A DNA stretch of 64,000 bases, taken from the NCBI RefSeq assembly GCF_016861915.1, contig NZ_BOLX01000005.1, positions 35,562-99,561 on the forward strand, written 5' to 3'. The stretch is from Apilactobacillus nanyangensis. Lineage in GTDB: Bacteria; Bacillota; Bacilli; Lactobacillales; Lactobacillaceae. A model generated the notes under the pieces. That model was not told where the DNA came from and did no database searches. It saw nothing but the letters and a program-made list of their open reading frames with translations. Below are positions 41,702 through 49,440 of the stretch, piece after piece. Position 1 is the first letter of the stretch. Every line of letters starts with the position of its first letter. The position numbers and the translations under genes are program-made.

Positions 41702-42601
41702 TTGAATATTTGTTATCTATTTAGTGGCCAAGGTAGTCAATTTAAGGAAATGGGACAGGATTTGTACAAGTCAAACCCTGTGTACAAACGTACAATTGAC
41801 GAGGCTTCAGAAACATTGAATTTAAACTTAGCTGATCCGGAAATTTTTGATAATCCTAATAATACTCAAATCGCTATTTTGACGATGAGTGTAGCTATTC
41901 ATCGTATTTTAGAAGACAAAATAGAGAAACCTGTTGCAATGATGGGATTGAGTTTAGGCGAGTATAGTGCTTTAGTTGCTGCTAAAGCACTATCTTTTAA
42001 ATCAGGGCTAAAGCTAGTACACGATCGCTCACATTACATGGATGAAGCAGGTAAGCAAAATCCAGGTTCTATGGCAGCTGTATTGGGTCTTAGCCCTGAT
42101 TTTGTGAAGAGCGTTTGTGATGAAATTGATGACGTTTACCCAGCCAACTACAATAACAAGTCACAAGTTGTTATTGGTGGTACTAAAGAAGGGGTACAAA
42201 ACGCCATGGAAGTATTGAAGGAAAAGGGCGCAAAACGTGTAGTTCCACTACAAGTTGCCGTAGCTTCCCATACTCCATTGATGCAACCTGCATCAGACCA
42301 ATTAGCAAAACGTCTTGAAAGTGTTGAATTTGATGAACCTCAAGTAGATGTAATCAGTAATACTACCGTAAAACCATTTGCTAAGGACACCATCAAGGAA
42401 ACATTAGTTAACCAACTAATCAATCCAACACACTTCATGCAAGATGTTGCTTCATTAGAAGACAAAAACATTGACGCTTTTATCGAAATCGGTCCAGGAA
42501 ATACGCTAAGTAAGCTTGCTAAAAAGACATTAAAGGCTGATACATACAATGTAGAAAGTGTTGAAACTCTAGATGCCTTATTAGATAAGTTAGGAGAATA
42601 A
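41702..42601 (+). CDS. fabD: Malonyl-CoA:ACP transacylase
   Basis: A 299-residue enzyme loading malonate onto ACP. 'FSGQGSQFKEMG' at the N-terminus, the nucleophile Ser84 in 'GLSLGEYSAL' and the catalytic histidine in 'VASHTPLMQ' near residue 196 are present. Start is TTG with an AGGAGTG site. It lies 33 bases after acpP and 2 bases before fabG. Confidence 0.95.
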   Translation: MNICYLFSGQGSQFKEMGQDLYKSNPVYKRTIDEASETLNLNLADPEIFDNPNNTQIAILTMSVAIHRILEDKIEKPVAMMGLSLGEYSALVAAKALSFKSGLKLVHDRSHYMDEAGKQNPGSMAAVLGLSPDFVKSVCDEIDDVYPANYNNKSQVVIGGTKEGVQNAMEVLKEKGAKRVVPLQVAVASHTPLMQPASDQLAKRLESVEFDEPQVDVISNTTVKPFAKDTIKETLVNQLINPTHFMQDVASLEDKNIDAFIEIGPGNTLSKLAKKTLKADTYNVESVETLDALLDKLGE

Positions 42602-42603
42602 TT

Positions 42604-43344
42604 ATGGAAAATAACGAAAAACAAGTAATTCTAATCACTGGTGCTACAAAGGGATTAGGTTTAGCTGACGCAGTTCGTCTAGCTAAGGATGAAAACAATA
42701 TCGTAATCGCTAACTCACACCGTCAATTGAATGAAGAAGAATTGAAAGCTTTCCAAGCTAACTTCGATTCAGAAATTGATGTATTGGTTGGAGACGTTGC
42801 TTCAGAAGATGACGCTAAAGCAATGATTGACAGTGTTATTGAAAAATACGGCAAACTAGACGTATTGGTTAACAATGCCGGTATCACCCAAGACACTCTA
42901 TTAACTAGAATGAAGGGTGATTCATTCAAACAAGTATTAGACACTAACTTGTTTGGTGTATTTAACATGACTAAGTTTGCTATGAAGAAGATGCAAAAAG
43001 CTCGTGAGGGTTGCATTATCAACCTTTCAAGTATTGCAGGTCTACACGGTAACTTAGGTCAAGCTAACTATTCATCTACTAAGGCCGGTATCGTAGGTTT
43101 AACTAAGACTACAGCCCAAGAAGGTGCTCTACGTGGAATCCGTTGTAATGCGGTTGCTCCAGGTATGATTAAGACTGCTATGACAGCTAAACTAGGCGAC
43201 AGTTACATCGCTGATTGGGAAGGAAAAATCCCAGCAAAACGTTTTGGTACTCCAGACGAAGTTGCTCAAGTTGTTGAATTCTTAATCAAGAATGAATACA
43301 TGAATGGACAAGTAATCACCGTTGACGGTGGATTAACTATGTAA
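42604..43344 (+). CDS. fabG: 3-oxoacyl-ACP reductase
   Basis: A 246-residue classical SDR. 'LITGATKGLGLA' (NADPH site), 'NNAGITQDTLL', the catalytic Ser in 'NLSSIAGLHGN' and Tyr/Lys in 'ANYSSTKAG' are all present, with 'NAVAPGMIKTAMT' following. Performs the first reduction of each elongation cycle. It is spaced 2 bases from fabD, so it is coupled. Confidence 0.95.
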   Translation: MENNEKQVILITGATKGLGLADAVRLAKDENNIVIANSHRQLNEEELKAFQANFDSEIDVLVGDVASEDDAKAMIDSVIEKYGKLDVLVNNAGITQDTLLTRMKGDSFKQVLDTNLFGVFNMTKFAMKKMQKAREGCIINLSSIAGLHGNLGQANYSSTKAGIVGLTKTTAQEGALRGIRCNAVAPGMIKTAMTAKLGDSYIADWEGKIPAKRFGTPDEVAQVVEFLIKNEYMNGQVITVDGGLTM

Positions 43345-43390
43345 TCAAAGTTAAGTAAGAACATTCTTAATTAACAGGAGATATAAAAAC

Positions 43391-43828
43391 ATGGAACAAA
43401 AAGACATTGAAAAGTTAATGGACAAGTTCGATAAGTCCAGCATGAAAGAATTTAAGATCACTGCCGATGATGGTACTGACTTATACTTTAGTAAGTTAGA
43501 ACACGCTGCAGTACAAAATGTTGCTCAACCAGCACCAGCTGCTGGCGCAACTGCAAGTGAACAACCTGCTGCTAAACCAGCAGCTTCAGGTGCAAAGATT
43601 AAGGCTCCACTTGTTGGAATCGTATACTTTGCTCCAAGTCCTGAAAAGCCAGTCTACAAAAAAGTGGGCGATCACGTTAAGAAGGGCGACACTGTTTGTG
43701 TAATTGAAGCCATGAAGGTTATCAACGAAGTTAAGAGTCCCGTTTCTGGAACTATTACTAAGAAGGTTGCTGAAAATGGTGACATGGTTGAATATGATCA
43801 ACCAATTTTTGAAATTGAGGAGGACTAA
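43391..43828 (+). CDS. accB: Biotin carboxyl carrier protein of acetyl-CoA carboxylase
   Basis: A 145-residue protein: N-terminal segment of about 40 residues, an Ala/Pro-rich hinge (about 43-68) and a C-terminal biotinyl domain with Lys109 in 'VIEAMKVINEV'. It shuttles CO2 between AccC and AccD/A. ACGGAGATATA-like site (CAGGAGA) upstream; the stop is two bases from the next start. Confidence 0.95.
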   Translation: MEQKDIEKLMDKFDKSSMKEFKITADDGTDLYFSKLEHAAVQNVAQPAPAAGATASEQPAAKPAASGAKIKAPLVGIVYFAPSPEKPVYKKVGDHVKKGDTVCVIEAMKVINEVKSPVSGTITKKVAENGDMVEYDQPIFEIEED

Positions 43829-43830
43829 TT

Positions 43831-44244
43831 TTGGACTATAACGTACAAGATTTCATTCCTCAAAGATTCCCATTCCAAATGTTAGACAAGATTATTGAAG
43901 TAAGACCAGGTGAAGGTGCAAAGGCTGAAAAGCTTTTAACTGTTAACGAATGGTTCTTCTCAAAACAACATCTTGAATTTGGAATGCCAAGACCAATCGC
44001 GATGGAAATGCTAGCTCAAACTGGAGTTTGTGCATTACTATCAATGCCTGAATACAAAGGACATAATGTTTTCTTTGGTGGTATCAAGGAAGCTACTTAC
44101 AAAGACAGCTTTAGACCAGGCGACAAGTTGGAACTAGCTGTTGAAATGACAAAGCTAAAGAGAAACATTGGTGAAGGTCATGGAACAGTTACTAGAGATG
44201 GCGAAGTTATTTGTGAAGGTACTTTAATCTTTGCAATTGAATAA
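43831..44244 (+). CDS. Divergent FabZ-like hydroxyacyl-ACP dehydratase
   Basis: A 137-residue hot-dog protein in the usual fabZ place between accB and accC. 'FIPQRFPFQMLDKI' matches the FabZ N-terminus, but the catalytic loop reads 'FFSKQHLEFGMPRPIAMEMLAQ'. The His (47) and Glu (59) are 12 residues apart instead of 14, and the FPGxPxxPG motif is missing. It may still dehydrate with altered chain-length preference, or act in another hot-dog role. The canonical fabZ is at 48984. TTG start with a GAGGAGG site. Confidence 0.75.
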   Translation: MDYNVQDFIPQRFPFQMLDKIIEVRPGEGAKAEKLLTVNEWFFSKQHLEFGMPRPIAMEMLAQTGVCALLSMPEYKGHNVFFGGIKEATYKDSFRPGDKLELAVEMTKLKRNIGEGHGTVTRDGEVICEGTLIFAIE

Positions 44245-44264
44245 GTTCATAAAGGATGAGTGAA

Positions 44265-45638
44265 ATGTTTAAAAAGGTATTAATTGCTAACCGTGGTGAA
44301 ATCGCGGTGCAAATCATAAGAGCACTTCATGAGATGGACATTAAAGCTGTTGCCGTTTATTCAACTGCCGACAAGGATAGCATGTTCGTTAAATTAGCCG
44401 ATGAATCAGTATGTATTGGTGGTCCACAACCAAACGAATCATACTTGAACATGGCTGCAGTAATCGATGCTGCAATTTTAACTGGATCAGAAGCTATTCA
44501 CCCCGGTTACGGATTTTTATCTGAAAACGCTGAATTTGCTGAACTTTGCGAAAAATGTTCAATTAAGTTCATTGGACCAAGTTCAAAAGTAATTGATTTA
44601 ATGGGAAATAAATCTCATGCCAAGGCAGCGATGAAAAACAGTGGAGTACCTACCATTCCTGGTTCAGATGGCTCCATTGATAGTCTAGACGATGCTTTAA
44701 AGCTAGCGGATGAAATTGGTTATCCAGTTATGCTTAAAGCTGCTGCCGGTGGTGGTGGTAAAGGTATTCGTGAATGTGACGATGAAGAAGCATTAAAGGA
44801 AATATTTAACACTACTAAGCGTGAAGCAAGAATTTCATACAATGACGATTCATTGTACATGGAAAAAGATTTAAGTGATGCAAAGCATATTGAAATGCAA
44901 GTTATCGCTGATCAAAAGGGAAATGTTGTTTACTTCCCTGAACGTGACTGCTCTCTACAAAGAGGTCACCAAAAGATTATTGAAGAAACTCCATGTATGG
45001 AAGTTTCTCAATCTCAACGTGATTATCTAGGTAAGCTAGTTGCCAAAGCAACTAAGGAAATTGGTTACGAAAACACTGGTACTTTCGAATTTCTATTGGA
45101 CGAAAAGACCAACAATTTCTACTTCATGGAAATGAACACTAGATTACAAGTTGAACACACAGTTTCTGAAGAAGTTGCTGGAGTTCAATTAATCAAAGCT
45201 CAAATCCAAGTTGCTGCCGGTGAAGCATTACCATTCACACAAGATGACATCAAGGTAGATAGTTACGCAATCGAATGCCGTATTAACGCCGAAGATCCTG
45301 CACATGGTTTCTTACCAGCTCCAGGTACTCTTCGTAAGGTTAACTTCCCATTCGGAACTAAGGGTGTTCGTATTGACTCAGGTGTTGAACAAGGTGACAC
45401 CATTTCTCCTTTCTATGATTCAATGATTGCTAAAATCATTGTACATATGCCTGACAAGCCTCAGGCTGTCGTAAAAATGAGAAGAGTAATTAATGAATTT
45501 AAGGTTGATGGAGTTAAGACTAACCGTCAATTCCTAAACGATTTGTTACAAGACAAACATTTCAATGATTCAGATTTCAATAATCTATACATTGAAAAAT
45601 CATTCTTGAAAGAGTGGTTGAAAAACGTTGAAGAATAA
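44265..45638 (+). CDS. accC: Biotin carboxylase subunit of acetyl-CoA carboxylase
   Basis: A 457-residue ATP-grasp enzyme. 'VLIANRGEIAVQIIRALHEM' at the start, 'HPGYGFLSENAEFA', the glycine-rich 'KAAAGGGGKGIRE' lid (about 155-167), 'FMEMNTRLQVEHTVSE' (about 285-300) and the C-terminal domain are complete. ATG 44265 is preferred because the AAAGGA site would overlap the ATG at 44256. Stop overlaps accD by 11 bases. Confidence 0.95.
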   Translation: MFKKVLIANRGEIAVQIIRALHEMDIKAVAVYSTADKDSMFVKLADESVCIGGPQPNESYLNMAAVIDAAILTGSEAIHPGYGFLSENAEFAELCEKCSIKFIGPSSKVIDLMGNKSHAKAAMKNSGVPTIPGSDGSIDSLDDALKLADEIGYPVMLKAAAGGGGKGIRECDDEEALKEIFNTTKREARISYNDDSLYMEKDLSDAKHIEMQVIADQKGNVVYFPERDCSLQRGHQKIIEETPCMEVSQSQRDYLGKLVAKATKEIGYENTGTFEFLLDEKTNNFYFMEMNTRLQVEHTVSEEVAGVQLIKAQIQVAAGEALPFTQDDIKVDSYAIECRINAEDPAHGFLPAPGTLRKVNFPFGTKGVRIDSGVEQGDTISPFYDSMIAKIIVHMPDKPQAVVKMRRVINEFKVDGVKTNRQFLNDLLQDKHFNDSDFNNLYIEKSFLKEWLKNVEE

Positions 45639-46446
45639 TAAATCAGAAGAAAACAAAGATTTACAAACTTTAATGGATAAAGTTCCAGACCATTTGTTTA
45701 TCAAATGTCCAGTTTGTGAAGAAAACTTTTACAACAAGAAGTTAGGGGAATACAAGTTATGTCCTAACTGTGGTTATGGTTTTAGACTTGGCGCTCAAGA
45801 AAGAATCAACATGACTGTGGATGAATTCACACCAATTGATTCTGAAATTAGTGCTCCAAAGCGTTTTCTAAGCGACGAAAAATACGCTGGAAAGCTTGAA
45901 AAGTCAAAGAAGACCACTGACCTAAACGAAAGTGTTCAAACCGGTTTTGCCAAGATTGGTGATACTGAATTTGCCCTAGGTGTAATGGATTCCCGTTTCA
46001 TTATGGGTAGTTTAGGTACTGCCACTGGTGAAAAGCTTGCTAGATTGTTCGAACAAGCAACCGAAAAGAACTTACCAGTAGTTGTCTTCTCATGTTCTGG
46101 TGGTGCCAGAATGCAAGAAGGAATCCACTCATTAATGCAAATGGCTAAGGTATCACAAGCGGTATCTGATCACGCTGAAAAAGGATTACTATACATTTCT
46201 GTATTAACTGATCCTACTACCGGTGGGGTTACTGCTAGTTATGCCATGGAAGGAGACATCAACATCTCTGAACCACATACATTAATCGGTTTTGCTGGTC
46301 GTCGAGTTATCGAAAAGACAATTCAACAACGTCCACCAAAGGATTTCCAACGTGCAGAAACTCTACTTAAGAATGGTTTTTTAGATGCCATTGTTAAAAG
46401 AGATGAAATGAAATCAGTATTAGCCAAGTTATTGGCTTGGAATTAG
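45628..46446 (+). CDS. accD: Acetyl-CoA carboxylase carboxyltransferase subunit beta
   Basis: A 272-residue protein with a four-cysteine zinc ribbon (CPVC...CPNC, about residues 28-50) followed by the crotonase-like carboxyltransferase domain with 'SCSGGARMQEGIHSL' and 'TDPTTGGVTASYAM'. Start is TTG inside the end of accC (11-base overlap), so translation is coupled. Forms the alpha2beta2 transferase with AccA. Confidence 0.94.
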   Translation: MKNNKSEENKDLQTLMDKVPDHLFIKCPVCEENFYNKKLGEYKLCPNCGYGFRLGAQERINMTVDEFTPIDSEISAPKRFLSDEKYAGKLEKSKKTTDLNESVQTGFAKIGDTEFALGVMDSRFIMGSLGTATGEKLARLFEQATEKNLPVVVFSCSGGARMQEGIHSLMQMAKVSQAVSDHAEKGLLYISVLTDPTTGGVTASYAMEGDINISEPHTLIGFAGRRVIEKTIQQRPPKDFQRAETLLKNGFLDAIVKRDEMKSVLAKLLAWN

Positions 46447-46461
46447 GGGGATATTAGTATT

Positions 46462-47229
46462 ATGGGAAAAGCATATGATCGTGTTTTAGCGGCTAGAAGT
46501 GCTGATAAGATTAGTATCCAAGACCTAGTTGCTGGAATTACTGATGACTTTATGGAACTACACGGGGACCGTGCTTACAGCGATGATCCAGCAGTTTATG
46601 CTGGTATCGGAACTATCGCAGGTCAACCAGTTACCATTACAAGTATCCAAAAGGGTAACGACACTGACGAAAATATCGAAAGACATTTTGGTTCAGCCGA
46701 ACCTTCTGGATACAGAAAAGCTTTACGTTTGATGAAGCAAGCGGAAAAGTTTAACCGTCCAATCATTAACTTGATTAATACACCTGGTGCATATCCTGGT
46801 ATGGACGCCGAATACAAGGGTCAAGGTTACATGATTGCTCAATCAATCATGCAAGGACTTAAGTTAAAAGTGCCATACATCAGTGTCATCATTGGTGAAG
46901 GAGGGAGCGGTGGAGCCTTAGCTCTTGCTGTCGGTGACACCGTTTGGGCTTTAGAAGATAGTATCTACTCAGTGCTATCACCTGAAGGCTATGCCACAAT
47001 CTTGTGGAAAGATTCAAGTAAAGCAGCAGAAGCTGCTGAACAAATGCAACTTACACCAAAGGAACTATTAGACAATGAAATCATTGATAAGATTATTCCC
47101 GAAGTCAAAGATGCAAAATCAATGCAAAACTTCAAAGAAGCTTTAATTGAAAAAATTAATGAACTTAACAAATTACCTAAAGAAGAATTATTGGCCCAAC
47201 GTCATGAACGTTACCGTAAATTCAACTAA
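46462..47229 (+). CDS. accA: Acetyl-CoA carboxylase carboxyltransferase subunit alpha
   Basis: A 255-residue crotonase-fold protein. 'DFMELHGDRAYSDDPA', 'NTPGAYPGMDAEYKGQG' and 'GEGGSGGALALAVGD' are AccA signatures. It is shorter than the E. coli subunit, lacking the N-terminal helix extension, as is common in lactobacilli. Follows accD after 15 bases; a GGGGGAT site precedes the ATG. Confidence 0.94.
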   Translation: MGKAYDRVLAARSADKISIQDLVAGITDDFMELHGDRAYSDDPAVYAGIGTIAGQPVTITSIQKGNDTDENIERHFGSAEPSGYRKALRLMKQAEKFNRPIINLINTPGAYPGMDAEYKGQGYMIAQSIMQGLKLKVPYISVIIGEGGSGGALALAVGDTVWALEDSIYSVLSPEGYATILWKDSSKAAEAAEQMQLTPKELLDNEIIDKIIPEVKDAKSMQNFKEALIEKINELNKLPKEELLAQRHERYRKFN

Positions 47230-47271
47230 TGTAATTTAATTGATTTGTATATTTTAGGAGGCCAAATCATA

Positions 47272-48033
47272 ATGTCAAACTTATTAGATGGAAAAACAAT
47301 TGTTGTTATGGGTGTTGCTAACAAGCGTAGTATTGCCTGGGGTTGTGCTAAGTCACTAATGGATAACGGTGCTAAAGTTATCATTACTTACCAAAACGAA
47401 AGATTAAAGCGTCAATTAGACAAGCTTGTTCCAGAAGGAACTGAAATGATTGAATGTGATGTTGCTGAAGATGAAAACGTTGAAAAGACTTTCCAAGACA
47501 TTCAAGCTAAATTTGGTAACATCGATGGTGTTATTCATGCCATTGCTTACGCTGACAAGGAAACTCTTGAAGGTGGTGTTATTGATGTTAAGAAAGATGG
47601 TTACAACTTAGCTCAAGACGTTTCAGCTTACTCACTAATTTCAGTATCACGTTATGCAAGTCGTGTTATGAACCCACAAGGTAGTATTGCTACTCTAACT
47701 TACATGGGTTCAACTCGTGCTATCCCTTCATACAACATGATGGGTGTTGCCAAGGCTGCTCTAGAAGCTAACGTTAGATACCTAGCTTCAGACTTAGGTC
47801 CTAAGAAGATTCGTGTTAACGCTATCTCAGCTGGTGCCATCAAGACTCTAGCTGTTACTGGTATCAAGAACCACGGTGACCTATTGAAGGAATCAGAAGC
47901 AAGAACTGTTGACGGTGAAGCTGTTGACATTCACCAAGTTGGTGACGTTGCTACATTCCTAATGAGTAACTTATCATCAGGTGTTACTGGTGACTTGATT
48001 TACGCTGATAAGGGTGTTCACTTACTTGCTTAA
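47272..48033 (+). CDS. fabI: Enoyl-ACP reductase (NADH)
   Basis: A 253-residue FabI. 'VMGVANKRSIAWG' binds NADH, and the Tyr/Lys pair with 'YMGSTRAIPSYNMMGVAKAALEANVRYLA' is the FabI-type active site. It performs the last reduction of elongation and is the known target of triclosan-type inhibitors. ATG 47272 follows an AGGAGG site; the upstream ATG at 47245 precedes that site and is rejected. Its 3' end overlaps the next gene by 20 bases. Confidence 0.95.
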   Translation: MSNLLDGKTIVVMGVANKRSIAWGCAKSLMDNGAKVIITYQNERLKRQLDKLVPEGTEMIECDVAEDENVEKTFQDIQAKFGNIDGVIHAIAYADKETLEGGVIDVKKDGYNLAQDVSAYSLISVSRYASRVMNPQGSIATLTYMGSTRAIPSYNMMGVAKAALEANVRYLASDLGPKKIRVNAISAGAIKTLAVTGIKNHGDLLKESEARTVDGEAVDIHQVGDVATFLMSNLSSGVTGDLIYADKGVHLLA

Positions 48034-48616
48034 TAATACAGAAATTTTTATCGATTCTATTCAAAATCCAAAGTATCAAGAAATCTTCAAGAAGGCTGAT
48101 GTTGATTTTACAAAGTATAATAAACGTCAAGCAATTGTTGGTAACTTGATGCTGGCAGATTACATGGGAATTAGTATTGATGAATTATTGCATGGTGACC
48201 TTTTCTACTACGGTGATCATGGCAAACCATTTCTAAAGTCAAAGCAATTTCAATATAATATTTCAAACTCATATGATTTAGTAATCCTAGCGGTTTCTAA
48301 TGAAGAGGTTGGAATAGATATTGAGAAATTGCGTCCATTTACTTACAAACGAATTACTCGCGCGTTTACTGACAACGAATTAAATTACCTAAGTAGTTTA
48401 GACGAATCAGTAGAAGGGGATGAAACCCTTAAGTTATGGACAATCAAGGAAGCAGCATTGAAATTAGTCGGTACTGGTTTATCCGGTAAGGTTAAGAGTG
48501 TCGACATTGATGTTGATACCAAGAAATCTGCTAAACGATTAGATCGTAAAATTAAATTAACCGATATTGAGGTAGCTGATGGTTACGTTGGAACCCTTGC
48601 TACATATGACGATTAA
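48014..48616 (+). CDS. 4'-phosphopantetheinyl transferase (Sfp-type)
   Basis: About 200 residues. 'GIDIEKLRPFTYKRI' (the metal-binding Asp/Glu, about 98-112) and 'WTIKEAALKLVGTGL' (WxxKEAxxK, about 142-156) define the Sfp superfamily. It transfers phosphopantetheine from CoA to Ser40 of the ACP encoded in the same operon. The start could be GTG 48014, or TTG 48026; both lie inside fabI so initiation is probably coupled. Codon usage is weaker than for fabI, suggesting lower expression. Confidence 0.85.
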   Translation: MFTYLLNNTEIFIDSIQNPKYQEIFKKADVDFTKYNKRQAIVGNLMLADYMGISIDELLHGDLFYYGDHGKPFLKSKQFQYNISNSYDLVILAVSNEEVGIDIEKLRPFTYKRITRAFTDNELNYLSSLDESVEGDETLKLWTIKEAALKLVGTGLSGKVKSVDIDVDTKKSAKRLDRKIKLTDIEVADGYVGTLATYDD

Positions 48617-48721
48617 TATCTGCTGTTAAATGATTTTCCGGGGTAATGGGATGTTCAAACATTAAACGAATCAAATCATGATAATTAGATAAACTCTAAT
48701 AAAAAACAGCAAAATAGATAT
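48616..48721 (+). other. Possible three-way-junction RNA in the fabI-pptase/fabZ gap
   Basis: Predicted pairs: 48616-48621 with 48716-48721, 48622-48627 (GCTGTT) with 48705-48710, 48630-48636 (ATGATTT) with 48673-48679, and 48684-48689 (ATTAGA) with 48695-48700. The junction strands AA, GATA and AAAA are purine-rich apart from one T. A 36-base distal loop contains CCGGGG. No coding potential is seen. In AT-rich DNA such pairings can arise by chance. Confidence 0.3.
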
Positions 48722-48770
48722 ACATTCAACCATGTGTCACATAAGGAAAAACACGTAAAACACTGCTATG

Positions 48771-48817
48771 ACAACGTTTTATTTATTTTAAGTAATAAAA
48801 AGAGTCTTGTACGTTGT
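48771..48817 (+). other. Nested hairpin in the fabZ-fabF upstream gap
   Basis: Arms ACAACGT (48771-48777) and ACGTTGT (48811-48817) enclose TTTATT/AATAAA (48778-48783 with 48794-48799). It could form part of the fabZ leader or a weak terminator of the upstream operon. A possible -35 TTGTAC (48807-48812) with TAATTG 17 bases later overlaps the right arm. Confidence 0.35.
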
Positions 48818-48850
48818 AACTTAGTATGGTAATTGTTAAACTTATTTATG

Positions 48851-48896
48851 TTGATTAGTTCATCTAGATATTAAAACTAGATGAAGAGGTAATCAA
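48851..48896 (+). promoter_or_regulatory. Nested stem-loop upstream of fabZ-fabF
   Basis: Outer arms TTGATTA/TAATCAA (7 bases) and inner arms TTCATCTAG/CTAGATGAA (9 bases) enclose a 9-base loop; the internal bulges are G on one side and GAGG on the other. Sixteen perfect pairs in 46 bases. It lies 88 bases upstream of the fabZ start and could be an operator (the outer arms resemble TTGAT/ATCAA dyads seen before fabH) or a leader RNA element. Confidence 0.55.
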
Positions 48897-48983
48897 TATT
48901 CCTATTGGATTAGGACCATAAATTAGATTAATAAAAGACGTTTAATTGTTAAAATTTTGAATTATATATGAGGAGTGCTTATT

Positions 48984-49427
48984 GTGAGTGTTTTAAATAC
49001 AACAGAAATTATGGATTTAATTCCAAACAGATACCCAATTCTATACATCGATAAGGTTGATGAATTAATCCCTGGTGAAAAGGTAGTTGCTACCAAGAAC
49101 GTTACTATCAACGAAAACTATTTCCAAGGTCACTTCCCTGGAAACCCAGTTATGCCGGGTGTTTTAATCATCGAAACTATGGCTCAAACTGCTTCAATTC
49201 TTATTTTGAAGAGTGAACAATACAAGGATAAGACTGCTTACCTTGGCGAAATTAAGGGTGCTAAGTTTAGAAAGATGGTTAAACCTGGTGACGTTGTACG
49301 TTTCGAAGTTACTATGGGTAAACAAAAGAAGAACATGGGACAAGTTGACTGTACTGCTTACGTTGGCGACAAGAAGGCTTGTTCAGCTCAACTAACATTT
49401 ATCGTTCCAGACGTAAAACGTAAATAA
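48984..49427 (+). CDS. fabZ: 3-hydroxyacyl-ACP dehydratase
   Basis: A 147-residue canonical FabZ. 'IMDLIPNRYPILYIDKV', catalytic His50 in 'YFQGHFPGNPVMPGVLIIETMAQ' with Glu64 exactly 14 residues on. Together with fabF, 13 bases downstream, it resembles the enterococcal fabN-fabO arrangement, where FabN also isomerises for unsaturated fatty acids; whether this FabZ isomerises cannot be read from sequence. GTG 48984 is chosen with a GAGGAG site; the GTG at 48975 lies within that site. Confidence 0.92.
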   Translation: MSVLNTTEIMDLIPNRYPILYIDKVDELIPGEKVVATKNVTINENYFQGHFPGNPVMPGVLIIETMAQTASILILKSEQYKDKTAYLGEIKGAKFRKMVKPGDVVRFEVTMGKQKKNMGQVDCTAYVGDKKACSAQLTFIVPDVKRK

Positions 49428-49440
49428 GGAGGATAACTCT

